Part shown: piece by piece, positions 9,090 to 17,485 of the stretch | Layout of the letters: the number at the start of each line of letters is the position of its first letter | Position numbering within the stretch: the first letter of the stretch is position 1 | Source of the DNA: an uncultured Oscillospiraceae bacterium | GTDB lineage: Bacteria > Bacillota > Clostridia > Oscillospirales > Oscillospiraceae | Direction: 5' to 3' | Length of the DNA: 64,000 nt | NCBI GenBank assembly: GCA_934565655.1 | Contig: CAKTIE010000011.1 | Coordinates: 1 to 64,000 of the forward strand | The notes under the pieces: generated by a model | Seen by the model: only the letters and a program-made list of their open reading frames with translations | What the model was told of the DNA's origin: nothing | Databases searched by the model: none | Program-made: the position numbers and the translations under genes

Positions 9090-9926
9090 ATGTTACAGAG
9101 AATTCTCGTGGCGGTGGTGGGAATCCCGCTGCTGCTGTTCGTTCTGATCATCGCGTCGGACTGGGCCACGGCGGCGCTGCTGTGCGCGCTGTGCGCCGTG
9201 GGCGCTCATGAGCTGCTGGCGGCCGCCTGCCCCAAGGACATCACCCGCCGCTGGTGGGGCCTGGGCGGCATCCTGGGCGTGACGGTGATCCTGCACACCT
9301 ACCTGACTGGCATCGGAGAGACCGGCGCGGCGGCGCTGATGGCGTGGCTGCTGGCGGCGTTTCTGGTGCTGCTGTTCGTCAGCGTGGTGGTGGAGTTCGG
9401 CACGCCCCGTGCGCTGGCGTACCGGGATGTGTGCACCATCCTCATGGCGGGCATCGCCATCCCGCTGGCCTTCAGCTGCCTGATGCGGCTGCGGCTGATG
9501 GAGCACGGCGGCGGTCTGGTCATGATCCCGCTGGTGGCGGCCTTCTGCTCCGACTCGGCGGCGCTGTTCGCCGGAATGGCGCTGGGCAAGCACAAGCTGG
9601 CACCCCGGGTCAGCCCCAAGAAAACCGTCGAGGGCGCCGTGGGCGGCCTGCTGGGCGGTATGCTGGGCATGGTCATTTTCCGCATCATCTTCTTCCTGGT
9701 GACGGAGGTGCAGCTGAATATCGCGTGGTGCCTGCTGCTGGGCCTTGCGGGCGCGGTGATGGGCCAGCTGGGCGATCTGAGCTTTTCCGCCATCAAGCGG
9801 GAGTGCGGAATCAAGGACTATGGCCGCCTGCTGCCGGGACACGGCGGCGTGTTGGACCGGTTCGACAGCGTGATCTTCGCCTCGCCGCTGGTGTGGCTGA
9901 TCATCAGGAGCATTACCTTATACTGA
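9090..9926 (+). CDS. cdsA: Phosphatidate cytidylyltransferase
   Basis: Makes CDP-diacylglycerol from CTP and phosphatidic acid for phospholipid synthesis; 278 residues with about eight membrane segments. The C-terminal family signature is clear: 'SAIKRECGIKDYGRLLPGHG' followed by G-V-L-D-R-F-D, which holds the metal- and CTP-binding Asp residues. 'AAGGAGC' precedes the ATG at 9090. It ends 10 bases before dxr. Confidence 0.96.
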   Translation: MLQRILVAVVGIPLLLFVLIIASDWATAALLCALCAVGAHELLAAACPKDITRRWWGLGGILGVTVILHTYLTGIGETGAAALMAWLLAAFLVLLFVSVVVEFGTPRALAYRDVCTILMAGIAIPLAFSCLMRLRLMEHGGGLVMIPLVAAFCSDSAALFAGMALGKHKLAPRVSPKKTVEGAVGGLLGGMLGMVIFRIIFFLVTEVQLNIAWCLLLGLAGAVMGQLGDLSFSAIKRECGIKDYGRLLPGHGGVLDRFDSVIFASPLVWLIIRSITLY

Positions 9927-9936
9927 GGAAGCAATC

Positions 9937-11088
9937 ATGACAAAAACCATTTCCCTGCTGGGAAGCACCGGGTCCATCGGGCGGCAGACGCTGGCCGTGG
10001 CCCGGGAACTGAAGCTGCGGTTGGCCGCGCTGGCGGCCCACGGCAGCGTGGATCTGATAGAAGCGCAGGCGCGGGAGTTCGGCCCGCGCCTTGCGGTGCT
10101 TTATGACGCCGCCGCGGCGGAGGAGCTGCGGCAGCGTCTGCGCGATACGGATATCGAGGTGCTGTCGGGGCCGGAGGGCCTTCTGGCGGCGGCGCAGGCT
10201 CAGGAGGCCGACACGGTGGTCACCGCCGTGGTGGGCAGCGTGGGTCTGGCGCCGACGCTGGCCGCCATCCGTCTTGGGCGGCGCATCGCCCTGGCCAACA
10301 AGGAGACGCTGGTGTGCGCCGGCGAGCTGGTGATGACCGCCGCGAAGGAATACGGCGCGGACATCGTGCCGGTGGACAGCGAGCATTCCGCTATTTTTCA
10401 ATGCTTGCAGGGCTGCGCCGACCGCCGGGAGATACGCCGCCTGATCCTGACCTGCTCCGGCGGCCCGTTCTTCGGCAAGCGCTATGAGGAGCTGGAGACC
10501 ATGACGCCCGCCCACGCCCTGAAGCACCCTAACTGGAGCATGGGCGCCAAGATCACCATCGACTCCGCCACGCTGATGAACAAGGGGCTGGAGGTCATCG
10601 AGGCCATGCGGCTGTACGGCCTTCCCCTGGAGCAGGTGGACGCGGTGGTGCACCGGCAGAGCGTGATCCACTCGCTGGTGGAGTTCCGGGACGGGGCCAT
10701 GCTGGCCCAGCTGGGTACGCCGGATATGAAGCTGCCCATCCGCTACGCCATGACGTGGCCGGAGCGGGCTGCATCGCCGGAGGAGCCGCTGGATCTGCTG
10801 CGGTGCGGCGCGCTGACCTTCGCGCCCATCGACGCCGATGCCTTCCGCTGCTTCGCCATCGCCCGGCAGTGCGCCAAAGAGGGCGGCACCGCCTGTGCCG
10901 TCATGAACGCCGCCAACGAGGAGGCGGTGTGGGCGTTTCTGCGGGGAGAGAACTCCTTCAACGGCATCCATCGCACGGTGGAAGCGGCGCTGGACAGGGT
11001 CGCGGTGAAATATCAGCCAAGCCTTGCGGATATACTGGAAGCAGACCGCCTTGCCCGGGAAGCGGCGCGGGCGGTACTGAAGCGATAA
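9937..11088 (+). CDS. dxr: 1-deoxy-D-xylulose-5-phosphate reductoisomerase
   Basis: Converts DXP to 2-C-methylerythritol 4-phosphate with NADPH, the first committed step of the non-mevalonate isoprenoid route; 383 residues. Seen: NADPH-binding 'GSTGSIGRQTL' at residues 7-17, 'ALANKETLV' near 120, and the metal and substrate segments 'VDSEHSAIFQ' and 'NKGLEVIEA'. It lies 10 bases after cdsA and 14 before rseP. With ispG in the same cluster, two steps of the pathway are encoded together with uppS, which uses its product. Confidence 0.97.
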   Translation: MTKTISLLGSTGSIGRQTLAVARELKLRLAALAAHGSVDLIEAQAREFGPRLAVLYDAAAAEELRQRLRDTDIEVLSGPEGLLAAAQAQEADTVVTAVVGSVGLAPTLAAIRLGRRIALANKETLVCAGELVMTAAKEYGADIVPVDSEHSAIFQCLQGCADRREIRRLILTCSGGPFFGKRYEELETMTPAHALKHPNWSMGAKITIDSATLMNKGLEVIEAMRLYGLPLEQVDAVVHRQSVIHSLVEFRDGAMLAQLGTPDMKLPIRYAMTWPERAASPEEPLDLLRCGALTFAPIDADAFRCFAIARQCAKEGGTACAVMNAANEEAVWAFLRGENSFNGIHRTVEAALDRVAVKYQPSLADILEADRLAREAARAVLKR

Positions 11089-11102
11089 AGGAATTGTAAG
11101 CT

Positions 11103-12173
11103 ATGACGACCATTGTGTATATTCTGGTGGCAGTCCTCATCTTCGGCGTGCTGATCGCCGTCCATGAGCTGGGCCATTTTCTGGCGGCCAAGGCCTGCGG
11201 CGTGACCGTCAACGAATTCTCCATCGGCATGGGGCCTGCCCTGTGGAAAAAGCAGAAGGGCGAGACGCTCTATTCCCTGCGGGCCATTCCCTGCGGCGGC
11301 TTCTGCGCCATGGAGGGCGAGGACGAGGATTCCGACGATCCTCACGCCCTGTACCGGCAGGGATTCTGGGCCAAGCTGGTGATCTTCACCGCCGGAGCCT
11401 TTATGAACTTTGTCACGGGGCTGGTGATCCTGCTGCTTCTGTACAGCGGGGCAAAGGCCTTTTATGCCCCCACCATCACCGCCTTTGCCGACGGCTGCCC
11501 GCTGGAGGCGGAAAACGGCCTGCAGGTGGGGGATACCCTGCTGTCCATCGACGGCGAGCGGGTGTATATGTACTCCGACGTGAGTCTGCTGCTGGGCCTG
11601 AACCGGGACGGCACCTTCGATCTGGTGGTGCGCCGGGACGGGGAGAAGGTCACTTTGAAGGACTTCCCCATGGAAAAGGCGGAATATCTGGATCAGAACG
11701 GCAATCCCTACACCGGCTACGGCCTGCTGTTCGGCGTGAAGGAGGCCACGGTGGGCGACCGCATCGCCAACAGCTGGAACAACGCCCTGGACTTCGTGCG
11801 GCTGGTGCGGCTGAGCCTGAAGATGCTGGTGACCGGCGAGGCGGGGCTCCGTGATCTCAGCGGCCCGGTGGGCATCGTGTCCACCATGACCGAGGTGGGC
11901 GAGGCGGCGGAGACCGTTGGCGCCGCCATCAGCGATATCGCCTATCTGGCGGCGCTGATCGCCGTGAATCTGGCGGTAATGAACCTGCTGCCGCTGCCGG
12001 CGCTGGACGGCGGCAAGATCTTCTTCCTGGTGGTGAACGCCCTGTCCATGGCGCTCATCAGGAAGCAGATCCCCCTGAAATACGAGAACTATATCCACTT
12101 CGCGGGACTGGTGCTGCTGCTGGCGCTGATGGCGCTGGTGACCTTCAGCGACGTGTGGAAGCTGTTTACCTGA
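11103..12173 (+). CDS. rseP: RIP (site-2-type) zinc metalloprotease
   Basis: Intramembrane protease of the RseP/RasP family, which cleaves anti-sigma factors and signal-peptide remnants within the membrane; 356 residues. It shows the zinc motif HELGH in the first membrane segment (residue ~20), a central PDZ domain (about 120-200) and the C-terminal 'MNLLPLPALDGGK' motif carrying the third ligand. Four membrane segments are visible. It lies in the dxr-rseP-ispG order usual for Firmicutes. The actual substrate here is unknown. Confidence 0.95.
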   Translation: MTTIVYILVAVLIFGVLIAVHELGHFLAAKACGVTVNEFSIGMGPALWKKQKGETLYSLRAIPCGGFCAMEGEDEDSDDPHALYRQGFWAKLVIFTAGAFMNFVTGLVILLLLYSGAKAFYAPTITAFADGCPLEAENGLQVGDTLLSIDGERVYMYSDVSLLLGLNRDGTFDLVVRRDGEKVTLKDFPMEKAEYLDQNGNPYTGYGLLFGVKEATVGDRIANSWNNALDFVRLVRLSLKMLVTGEAGLRDLSGPVGIVSTMTEVGEAAETVGAAISDIAYLAALIAVNLAVMNLLPLPALDGGKIFFLVVNALSMALIRKQIPLKYENYIHFAGLVLLLALMALVTFSDVWKLFT

Positions 12174-12189
12174 GAGGATGCGAGAAGCA

Positions 12190-13227
12190 ATGAGCAGACA
12201 GATGAAGATCGGCGGCGTGACCATCGGCGGCGGGGCGGAGGTGGCCATCCAGTCCATGTGCAATACCCGCACCGAGGATGTGGCTGCCACCGTGGCCCAG
12301 ATCCTGCGGCTGGAGCGCTCGGGCTGCGAGATCATCCGCGTGGCCGTTCCCACCATGGAGGCGGCCCACGCCGTCGGGCAGATCAAAAAGGCCATTCATA
12401 TCCCGCTGGTGGCGGATATCCACTTCGACTATCAATTGGCGCTCCGCTGCGCCGCCGAGGGCGTGGACAAGATCCGCATCAATCCCGGCAATATCGGCGC
12501 GCAGGAGCGGGTACGGGCCGTGGCGGAGGCATGCCGCGACCATCATATCCCCATCCGCATCGGCGTCAACGGCGGCTCGCTGGAGAAGCCGCTGCTGGAG
12601 AAGTACGGCGGCGTGACGGCCCAAGCGCTGGTGGACAGCGCCATGGGCCATGTGCGCCTTTTGAACGACTGCGGCTTTGACGACATCTGCCTGTCGGTGA
12701 AGTGCTCTCATGTGCCCACCAATATGGCAGCGTATACCCTGCTGTCCCAACAGACGGACTATCCCCTGCACCTGGGGGTCACCGAGGCGGGCACCCCGGA
12801 GATGGGCGTGCTGAAATCCGCCATCGGCATCGGCGGCCTGCTGTGTCAGGGCATCGGAGACACCATCCGCGTCAGCCTGACCGCCGACCCGGCGGAGGAG
12901 GTGGTGGCCGCCAAAAAGATCCTGCAGGCCACCGGCCTGCGCCGCACGGGGCCGAATCTTATTTCCTGCCCCACCTGCGGCCGGACGAAATATGACATGA
13001 TCCCCATTGCGCGGGAGGTGGAGCGGCGGCTGCAGGGCTGCACCAAGCCCATCACCGTGGCGGTCATGGGCTGCGCCGTCAACGGCCCCGGCGAGGCCAG
13101 AAGCGCCGACGTGGGCATTGCGGGCGGCGACGGCGAGGGCCTGCTGTTCCGCAAGGGCGAGATCCTGTACAAGGTGCCCCAGGACAAGCTGGTGGACGCC
13201 CTGATGGCGGAGATCGAGAGGCTGTAA
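12190..13227 (+). CDS. ispG: 4-hydroxy-3-methylbut-2-enyl-diphosphate synthase (flavodoxin/ferredoxin)
   Basis: Fe-S enzyme of the methylerythritol phosphate pathway, converting MEcPP to HMBPP; 345 residues. The N-terminal TIM-barrel part includes 'VADIHFDYQLAL' and 'KIRINPGNIG'. The C-terminal Fe-S part includes 'ISCPTCGRT' and 'MGCAVNGPGEA', supplying the three cluster cysteines. I prefer the ATG at 12190 (MSRQMKIGG), with GAGAGG 12 bases upstream; an in-frame ATG at 12178 directly abuts that site and would add four residues. It follows rseP by a few bases. Confidence 0.95.
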   Translation: MSRQMKIGGVTIGGGAEVAIQSMCNTRTEDVAATVAQILRLERSGCEIIRVAVPTMEAAHAVGQIKKAIHIPLVADIHFDYQLALRCAAEGVDKIRINPGNIGAQERVRAVAEACRDHHIPIRIGVNGGSLEKPLLEKYGGVTAQALVDSAMGHVRLLNDCGFDDICLSVKCSHVPTNMAAYTLLSQQTDYPLHLGVTEAGTPEMGVLKSAIGIGGLLCQGIGDTIRVSLTADPAEEVVAAKKILQATGLRRTGPNLISCPTCGRTKYDMIPIAREVERRLQGCTKPITVAVMGCAVNGPGEARSADVGIAGGDGEGLLFRKGEILYKVPQDKLVDALMAEIERL

Positions 13228-13260
13228 GGGACGGTTTTGCACCATGTTCCGGCGAACATT

Positions 13261-13350
13261 TGCAGGGGGAGCGGCGTCCTCGACGCCCCGCCGACGCAAG
13301 AGAATGTTGCCGGTAAACGAACGGGCCGCCGAGGACGTCGCCCCCTACGG
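13261..13350. repeat. Inverted-repeat element B, copy 1
   Basis: Imperfect palindrome with arms 'GGAGCGGCGTCCTCGACGCC' and 'GGCCGCCGAGGACGTCGCCC', loop around 13292-13322. A second copy lies at 36131-36220. It fills the 179-base gap between ispG and polC. Confidence 0.75.
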
Positions 13351-13406
13351 AGCGAGCGGCGATGGTGCGCCGACCCCACCCACCACACAGAGAAAAGGAT
13401 GAAATT

Positions 13407-16400
13407 ATGACGGATAAAGTACCGTTTTTTGATTTTTTTGACCGTTTCGTGCCGCCCCGTGAGCTGCGGCTGCTGCTGCATGACGCGGCGGTGACCGGCG
13501 GCGTGCTGGATCGGGAGAACCGCGCCATGGAGCTGGAGATCCAGTGCGGCGAGGCGCTGCCGGACGCCGCGCAGGAGACGATACGCCAGCTGCTGATGCA
13601 GGAGTATGACCTGCGTCACCTGCGGCTGACGGTACAGACGCCCCAGGCCGCCGCCAAAAAGGCGGGCGGCGGTGAGCTGCTGATGGGCAAGCCCATCAAG
13701 GGCAAGGCCATCCCCATGGTGGATCTGAACCCCAAGATGGGCGCCATCGTAGTGGAGGGCAAGGTCTTTGCCGCCGAGATGTACGAGACGCGGCGGCCGG
13801 GCCTGTGGTGCCTGACCTTTGACATGACCGACTATGCCGGAAGCGTCACCGTGCGCAAATACATGGATGAAAAGGAGGCCAAGCCGCTGGCGGGCCTCAT
13901 CAATCCCGGCATGTGGCTGCGCCTGCAGGGCGTGGTGGAGCTGACCCGCGACGGCAAGGACGTGCAGCTGCGGCCCCTGAGCATCGCCAAGATCGGCCAC
14001 GAGGGCCGCAAGGATACCAGCCCCGAGAAGCGGGTGGAGCTGCATCTCCACACCCGCATGTCCAACATGGACGCCCTGACCGATACCGCCAGCGTCATCA
14101 AGCAGGCGGCGGCATGGGGCCACCCGGCCATCGCCATCACCGACCACGGCGTGGTACAGTCCTTCCCCGACGCATGGCATAACGCGGGAAAGATCAAGAT
14201 CCTCTACGGCGTGGAGGGCTACTTCGTCAACAATCTGGATGACCGCATCGCCGTCCACGGCCAGCAGGATCAGCCCTTTGAGGACGAGATCGTCTGCTTC
14301 GATATCGAGACCACGGGCCTGAAGGTCACCACCGAGGCCATCACCGAGATCGGCGCGGTGGTGCTGAAGAACGGCCAGATCACCGACACCTTCCAGACCT
14401 TCGTGAACCCCCACCGTCGCCTGACGCCGGAGATCATCGGCCTGACCGGCATCACCGACGCCATGCTGGCGGACGCGCCCTCGCTGAAGGAGGCGCTGAC
14501 GGCGTTTTTGAAGTTCGTGGATGGCCGTCCGCTGGCCGCCCACAACGCGCCCTTTGACATCAGCTTCATCCGGGCCGGCTGCAAAAAGGTGGGCCTGCCC
14601 TTTGATCCCACCTATATCGACACGCTGATCCTGGCCCAGAACCTGCTGCCGGAGCTGCATAAGTACAAGCTGGACATTGTGGCGGAATATCTGGATCTGC
14701 CCGCCTTCAACCACCACCGGGCGTCGGACGATGCCGGGATGGTGGGCTATATGCTGATCCCCTTCTTCGAGAAGATGCGCAATGAGCTGCACATCGACCA
14801 TATCCAGCAGATCAACGGCCAGATGACCCGCCTGCGGCCCCAGGGCAGCCGGTCCAACCGCTTTCCCAAGCACATCATCATTCTGGCCAAGAACAAGCTG
14901 GGCCTGAAGCACCTGTATCAGCTGATCAGCGCCTCCAACCTGAAGTATTTCCACCGTGTGCCCACCATTCCCAAGACGGAACTGGTGGCCCACCGGGAGG
15001 GACTGATCATCGGCTCCGCCTGCGAGGCGGGCGAGCTGTTCCGGGCGGTATCCGAGCACCGGGAGTGGGCCGAGCTGAAGCGGATCGCCAGCTTTTATGA
15101 CTATCTGGAGATCCAGCCCATCTGCAACAACATGTTCATGCTGCGCAACGGCGATGTACAGTCGGAGGAGGAGCTGCGGGACTTCAACCGCACCATCGTC
15201 CGTCTGGGCGAGGAGCTGGGCAAGCCGGTGTGCGCCACCGGCGACGTGCATTTTCAGGAGCCGGAGGACGAGATCTACCGCCATATCCTGTTGGCCAGCA
15301 AGAAATTTTCCGACGCCGACGCGCCGCTGCCCATCTATTTCAAGACCACCGACGAGATGCTGGAGGAATTCTCCTATTTGGGTGCGGAAAAGGCCCACGA
15401 GGTGGTCATCGACAATCCCCGGAAGATCGCTGATCTCATCGAGGAGATCGAGCTGCTGCCGCCGGGCCAGCTGTTCCCGCCCCGCCTGGAAAACTCCGAG
15501 CAGGAGCTGTATGACCGGGTGTGGAGCAAGTGCCACGCTATGTACGGCGAGAACCCGCCCCAGCTGATCGTGGATCGCCTGAACGTGGAGCTGAACAGTA
15601 TTCTGGGCAAGTACGATGTGGTGTACATGTCCGCCCAGAAGCTGGTGCAGCGGAGCCTTGAAAACGGCTATCTGGTGGGCTCACGAGGCTCCGTTGGCTC
15701 CTCACTGGTGGCCTATATGTCCGGCATTACCGAGGTGAACTCCCTGCCGCCCCACTACTACTGCCCGGAGTGCCAGTATGTGGAGTTCCAGACCGATCCC
15801 CAGTACGGCTGCGGCGCGGATATGCCCGACAAGCTATGCCCCAAATGCGGCACGAAGCTGAAAAAGGATGGATTTGACATCCCCTTCGAGACCTTCCTGG
15901 GCTACGGCGGCGGCAAGGTGCCCGATATCGACCTGAACTTCTCCGGCGAGTATCAGGCCCGCGCCCACCGTCACGCCATCGAGATGTTCGGCGCCACCCA
16001 GGTGTTCCGGGCCGGCACCATCGGTACGCTGGCGGAAAAGACCGCCTTCGGCATGGTGAAGAAGTATCTGGAGGAAAAGGGCGAGACTGCCTCCAACGCG
16101 GAGATGAACCGCCTGACCCAGGGCTGCGTAGGCGTGCGCCGCACCACGGGCCAGCACCCCGGCGGTCTGGTGGTGGTGCCTGACGACATGGATGTGGAGG
16201 ATTTCACCGCCGTGCAGCACCCTGCCGACGACGCGGGCAGCGACACCGTCACCACCCATTTTGAATACCACTGCATGGAGGATAACCTGCTGAAGCTGGA
16301 CATGCTGGGACACGATGACCCCACCATGATCAAGTACATGGAGGATCTCACCGGCGTCAACGCCAGAGAGATCCCACTGGACGATCCGGACACCATGTCC

Positions 16401-17354
16401 ATCTTCATCTCCTCAAAGGTGCTGGGATATGAGAATGACGAGATCCTCGGCCCCACCGGCGCTGTGGCCATCCCGGAATTCAACACGCGCTTTACCCGCC
16501 AGATGCTGGTGGACACCCAGCCTACCAACTTCAACACGCTGGTGCGTCTGTCCGGCTTCTCCCACGGCACCGACGTGTGGCTGGGCAATGCCCGCGAGCT
16601 GATCGTCAGCGGTACGGCCACCGTTCTGGAGACGGTGGGCTGCCGTGACGATATCATGCTGTATCTGATCTCCATGGGCCTTGATCCCAAGATGAGCTTC
16701 AAGATCATGGAGGCCGTCCGTAAGGGCAAGGTGAAGAAAAAAGGCTTTGAGGACGGCTGGGAGGAGGCCATGCGGGAGCACAATGTGCCGGACTGGTACA
16801 TCGAGTCTCTGGCCAAGATCGGCTATCTGTTCCCCAAGGCCCACGCCGTGGCCTATGTGACCATGGCTTTCCGCATCGCGTGGTTCAAGGTGCATGAGCC
16901 GCTGGCCTTCTATGCCACCTTCTTCTCCATCCGGGCCAAGGCCTTCGACGCGGAGTACTGCTGCGCCGGACTGGACGCGGTGAAGCGGAAGATCCGGGAG
17001 ATCGAAAACAACAAGGACGCTACCAACGTGGAGCAGGATCTGATGGTGACGCTGGAGGTGTGCTACGAGTTCTATCTCCGGGGCTTCCACTTTGACACCA
17101 TCGACATCTACAAGTCCGACGCCACCCACTTTCTCATCACGGAGAACGGCCTGCTGCCGCCCTTCGTGTCGGTGCACGGTCTGGGCGAGGCGGCGGCACT
17201 GGCCACGGTGGAGCAGCGCAAGGGCAAGGACTTCATCTCCATCGAGGAGTTTTCCACCACCTGCAACAAGCTCAGTAAGACCCATATCGAGCAGCTGAAG
17301 GCGCTGGGCGCCTTTGCCGGTATGGCGGAGACCAGTCAGGTCAGCTTCTTCTGA
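13407..17354 (+). CDS. polC: DNA polymerase III PolC-type, alpha subunit with built-in exonuclease
   Basis: Replicative polymerase of low-GC Gram-positives; 1315 residues. Order: N-terminal domain (1-95), OB fold (~100-205), first half of the PHP domain ('RVELHLHTRMS', from ~209), DEDDh proofreading exonuclease ('CFDIETTGLK', ~293-470), second half of PHP, and a zinc finger ('YYCPECQ' plus 'LCPKCGTK', ~785-815). Then the polymerase core with 'PDIDLNFSGEYQ' (~837) holding catalytic Asp residues, and fingers and tandem helix-hairpin-helix segments to the end. It is about 120 residues shorter than typical PolC, mainly in the N-terminal region. I chose the ATG at 13407 after 'AAAAGGA'. Confidence 0.97.
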   Translation: MTDKVPFFDFFDRFVPPRELRLLLHDAAVTGGVLDRENRAMELEIQCGEALPDAAQETIRQLLMQEYDLRHLRLTVQTPQAAAKKAGGGELLMGKPIKGKAIPMVDLNPKMGAIVVEGKVFAAEMYETRRPGLWCLTFDMTDYAGSVTVRKYMDEKEAKPLAGLINPGMWLRLQGVVELTRDGKDVQLRPLSIAKIGHEGRKDTSPEKRVELHLHTRMSNMDALTDTASVIKQAAAWGHPAIAITDHGVVQSFPDAWHNAGKIKILYGVEGYFVNNLDDRIAVHGQQDQPFEDEIVCFDIETTGLKVTTEAITEIGAVVLKNGQITDTFQTFVNPHRRLTPEIIGLTGITDAMLADAPSLKEALTAFLKFVDGRPLAAHNAPFDISFIRAGCKKVGLPFDPTYIDTLILAQNLLPELHKYKLDIVAEYLDLPAFNHHRASDDAGMVGYMLIPFFEKMRNELHIDHIQQINGQMTRLRPQGSRSNRFPKHIIILAKNKLGLKHLYQLISASNLKYFHRVPTIPKTELVAHREGLIIGSACEAGELFRAVSEHREWAELKRIASFYDYLEIQPICNNMFMLRNGDVQSEEELRDFNRTIVRLGEELGKPVCATGDVHFQEPEDEIYRHILLASKKFSDADAPLPIYFKTTDEMLEEFSYLGAEKAHEVVIDNPRKIADLIEEIELLPPGQLFPPRLENSEQELYDRVWSKCHAMYGENPPQLIVDRLNVELNSILGKYDVVYMSAQKLVQRSLENGYLVGSRGSVGSSLVAYMSGITEVNSLPPHYYCPECQYVEFQTDPQYGCGADMPDKLCPKCGTKLKKDGFDIPFETFLGYGGGKVPDIDLNFSGEYQARAHRHAIEMFGATQVFRAGTIGTLAEKTAFGMVKKYLEEKGETASNAEMNRLTQGCVGVRRTTGQHPGGLVVVPDDMDVEDFTAVQHPADDAGSDTVTTHFEYHCMEDNLLKLDMLGHDDPTMIKYMEDLTGVNAREIPLDDPDTMSIFISSKVLGYENDEILGPTGAVAIPEFNTRFTRQMLVDTQPTNFNTLVRLSGFSHGTDVWLGNARELIVSGTATVLETVGCRDDIMLYLISMGLDPKMSFKIMEAVRKGKVKKKGFEDGWEEAMREHNVPDWYIESLAKIGYLFPKAHAVAYVTMAFRIAWFKVHEPLAFYATFFSIRAKAFDAEYCCAGLDAVKRKIREIENNKDATNVEQDLMVTLEVCYEFYLRGFHFDTIDIYKSDATHFLITENGLLPPFVSVHGLGEAAALATVEQRKGKDFISIEEFSTTCNKLSKTHIEQLKALGAFAGMAETSQVSFF

Positions 17355-17357
17355 CAG

Positions 17358-17391
17358 AAAAAAGAGATGGCGGCAGCCATCTCTTTTTTTT
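17358..17391 (+). terminator. Terminator of the pyrH-polC cluster
   Basis: Stem GAGATGGC/GCCATCTC with a GGCA loop followed by eight T residues, directly after the polC stop. Confidence 0.92.
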
Positions 17392-17416
17392 GCCCCTTGG
17401 CGGCGGGATTTTGCTG

Positions 17417-17445
17417 TTGCCCCTGGGGCGGGAATTTGGTATAAT
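17417..17445 (+). promoter_or_regulatory. Promoter of comEC-holA-rnmV
   Basis: TTGCCC (17417-17422), 17-base spacer, TATAAT (17440-17445), 40 bases before comEC. Confidence 0.65.
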
Positions 17446-17485
17446 AAATCAGTTATTGCCGCGGCAGGGAAGGGGAGGATACCGT

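Noticed and set aside
12846-15536. Very long minus-strand open frame (896 codons) across ispG and polC
   Set aside because: It is antisense to two well-recognised enzymes, has low-complexity composition rich in His, Gln, Leu and Arg, and shows no domain. Long antisense frames are common in GC-rich coding DNA.
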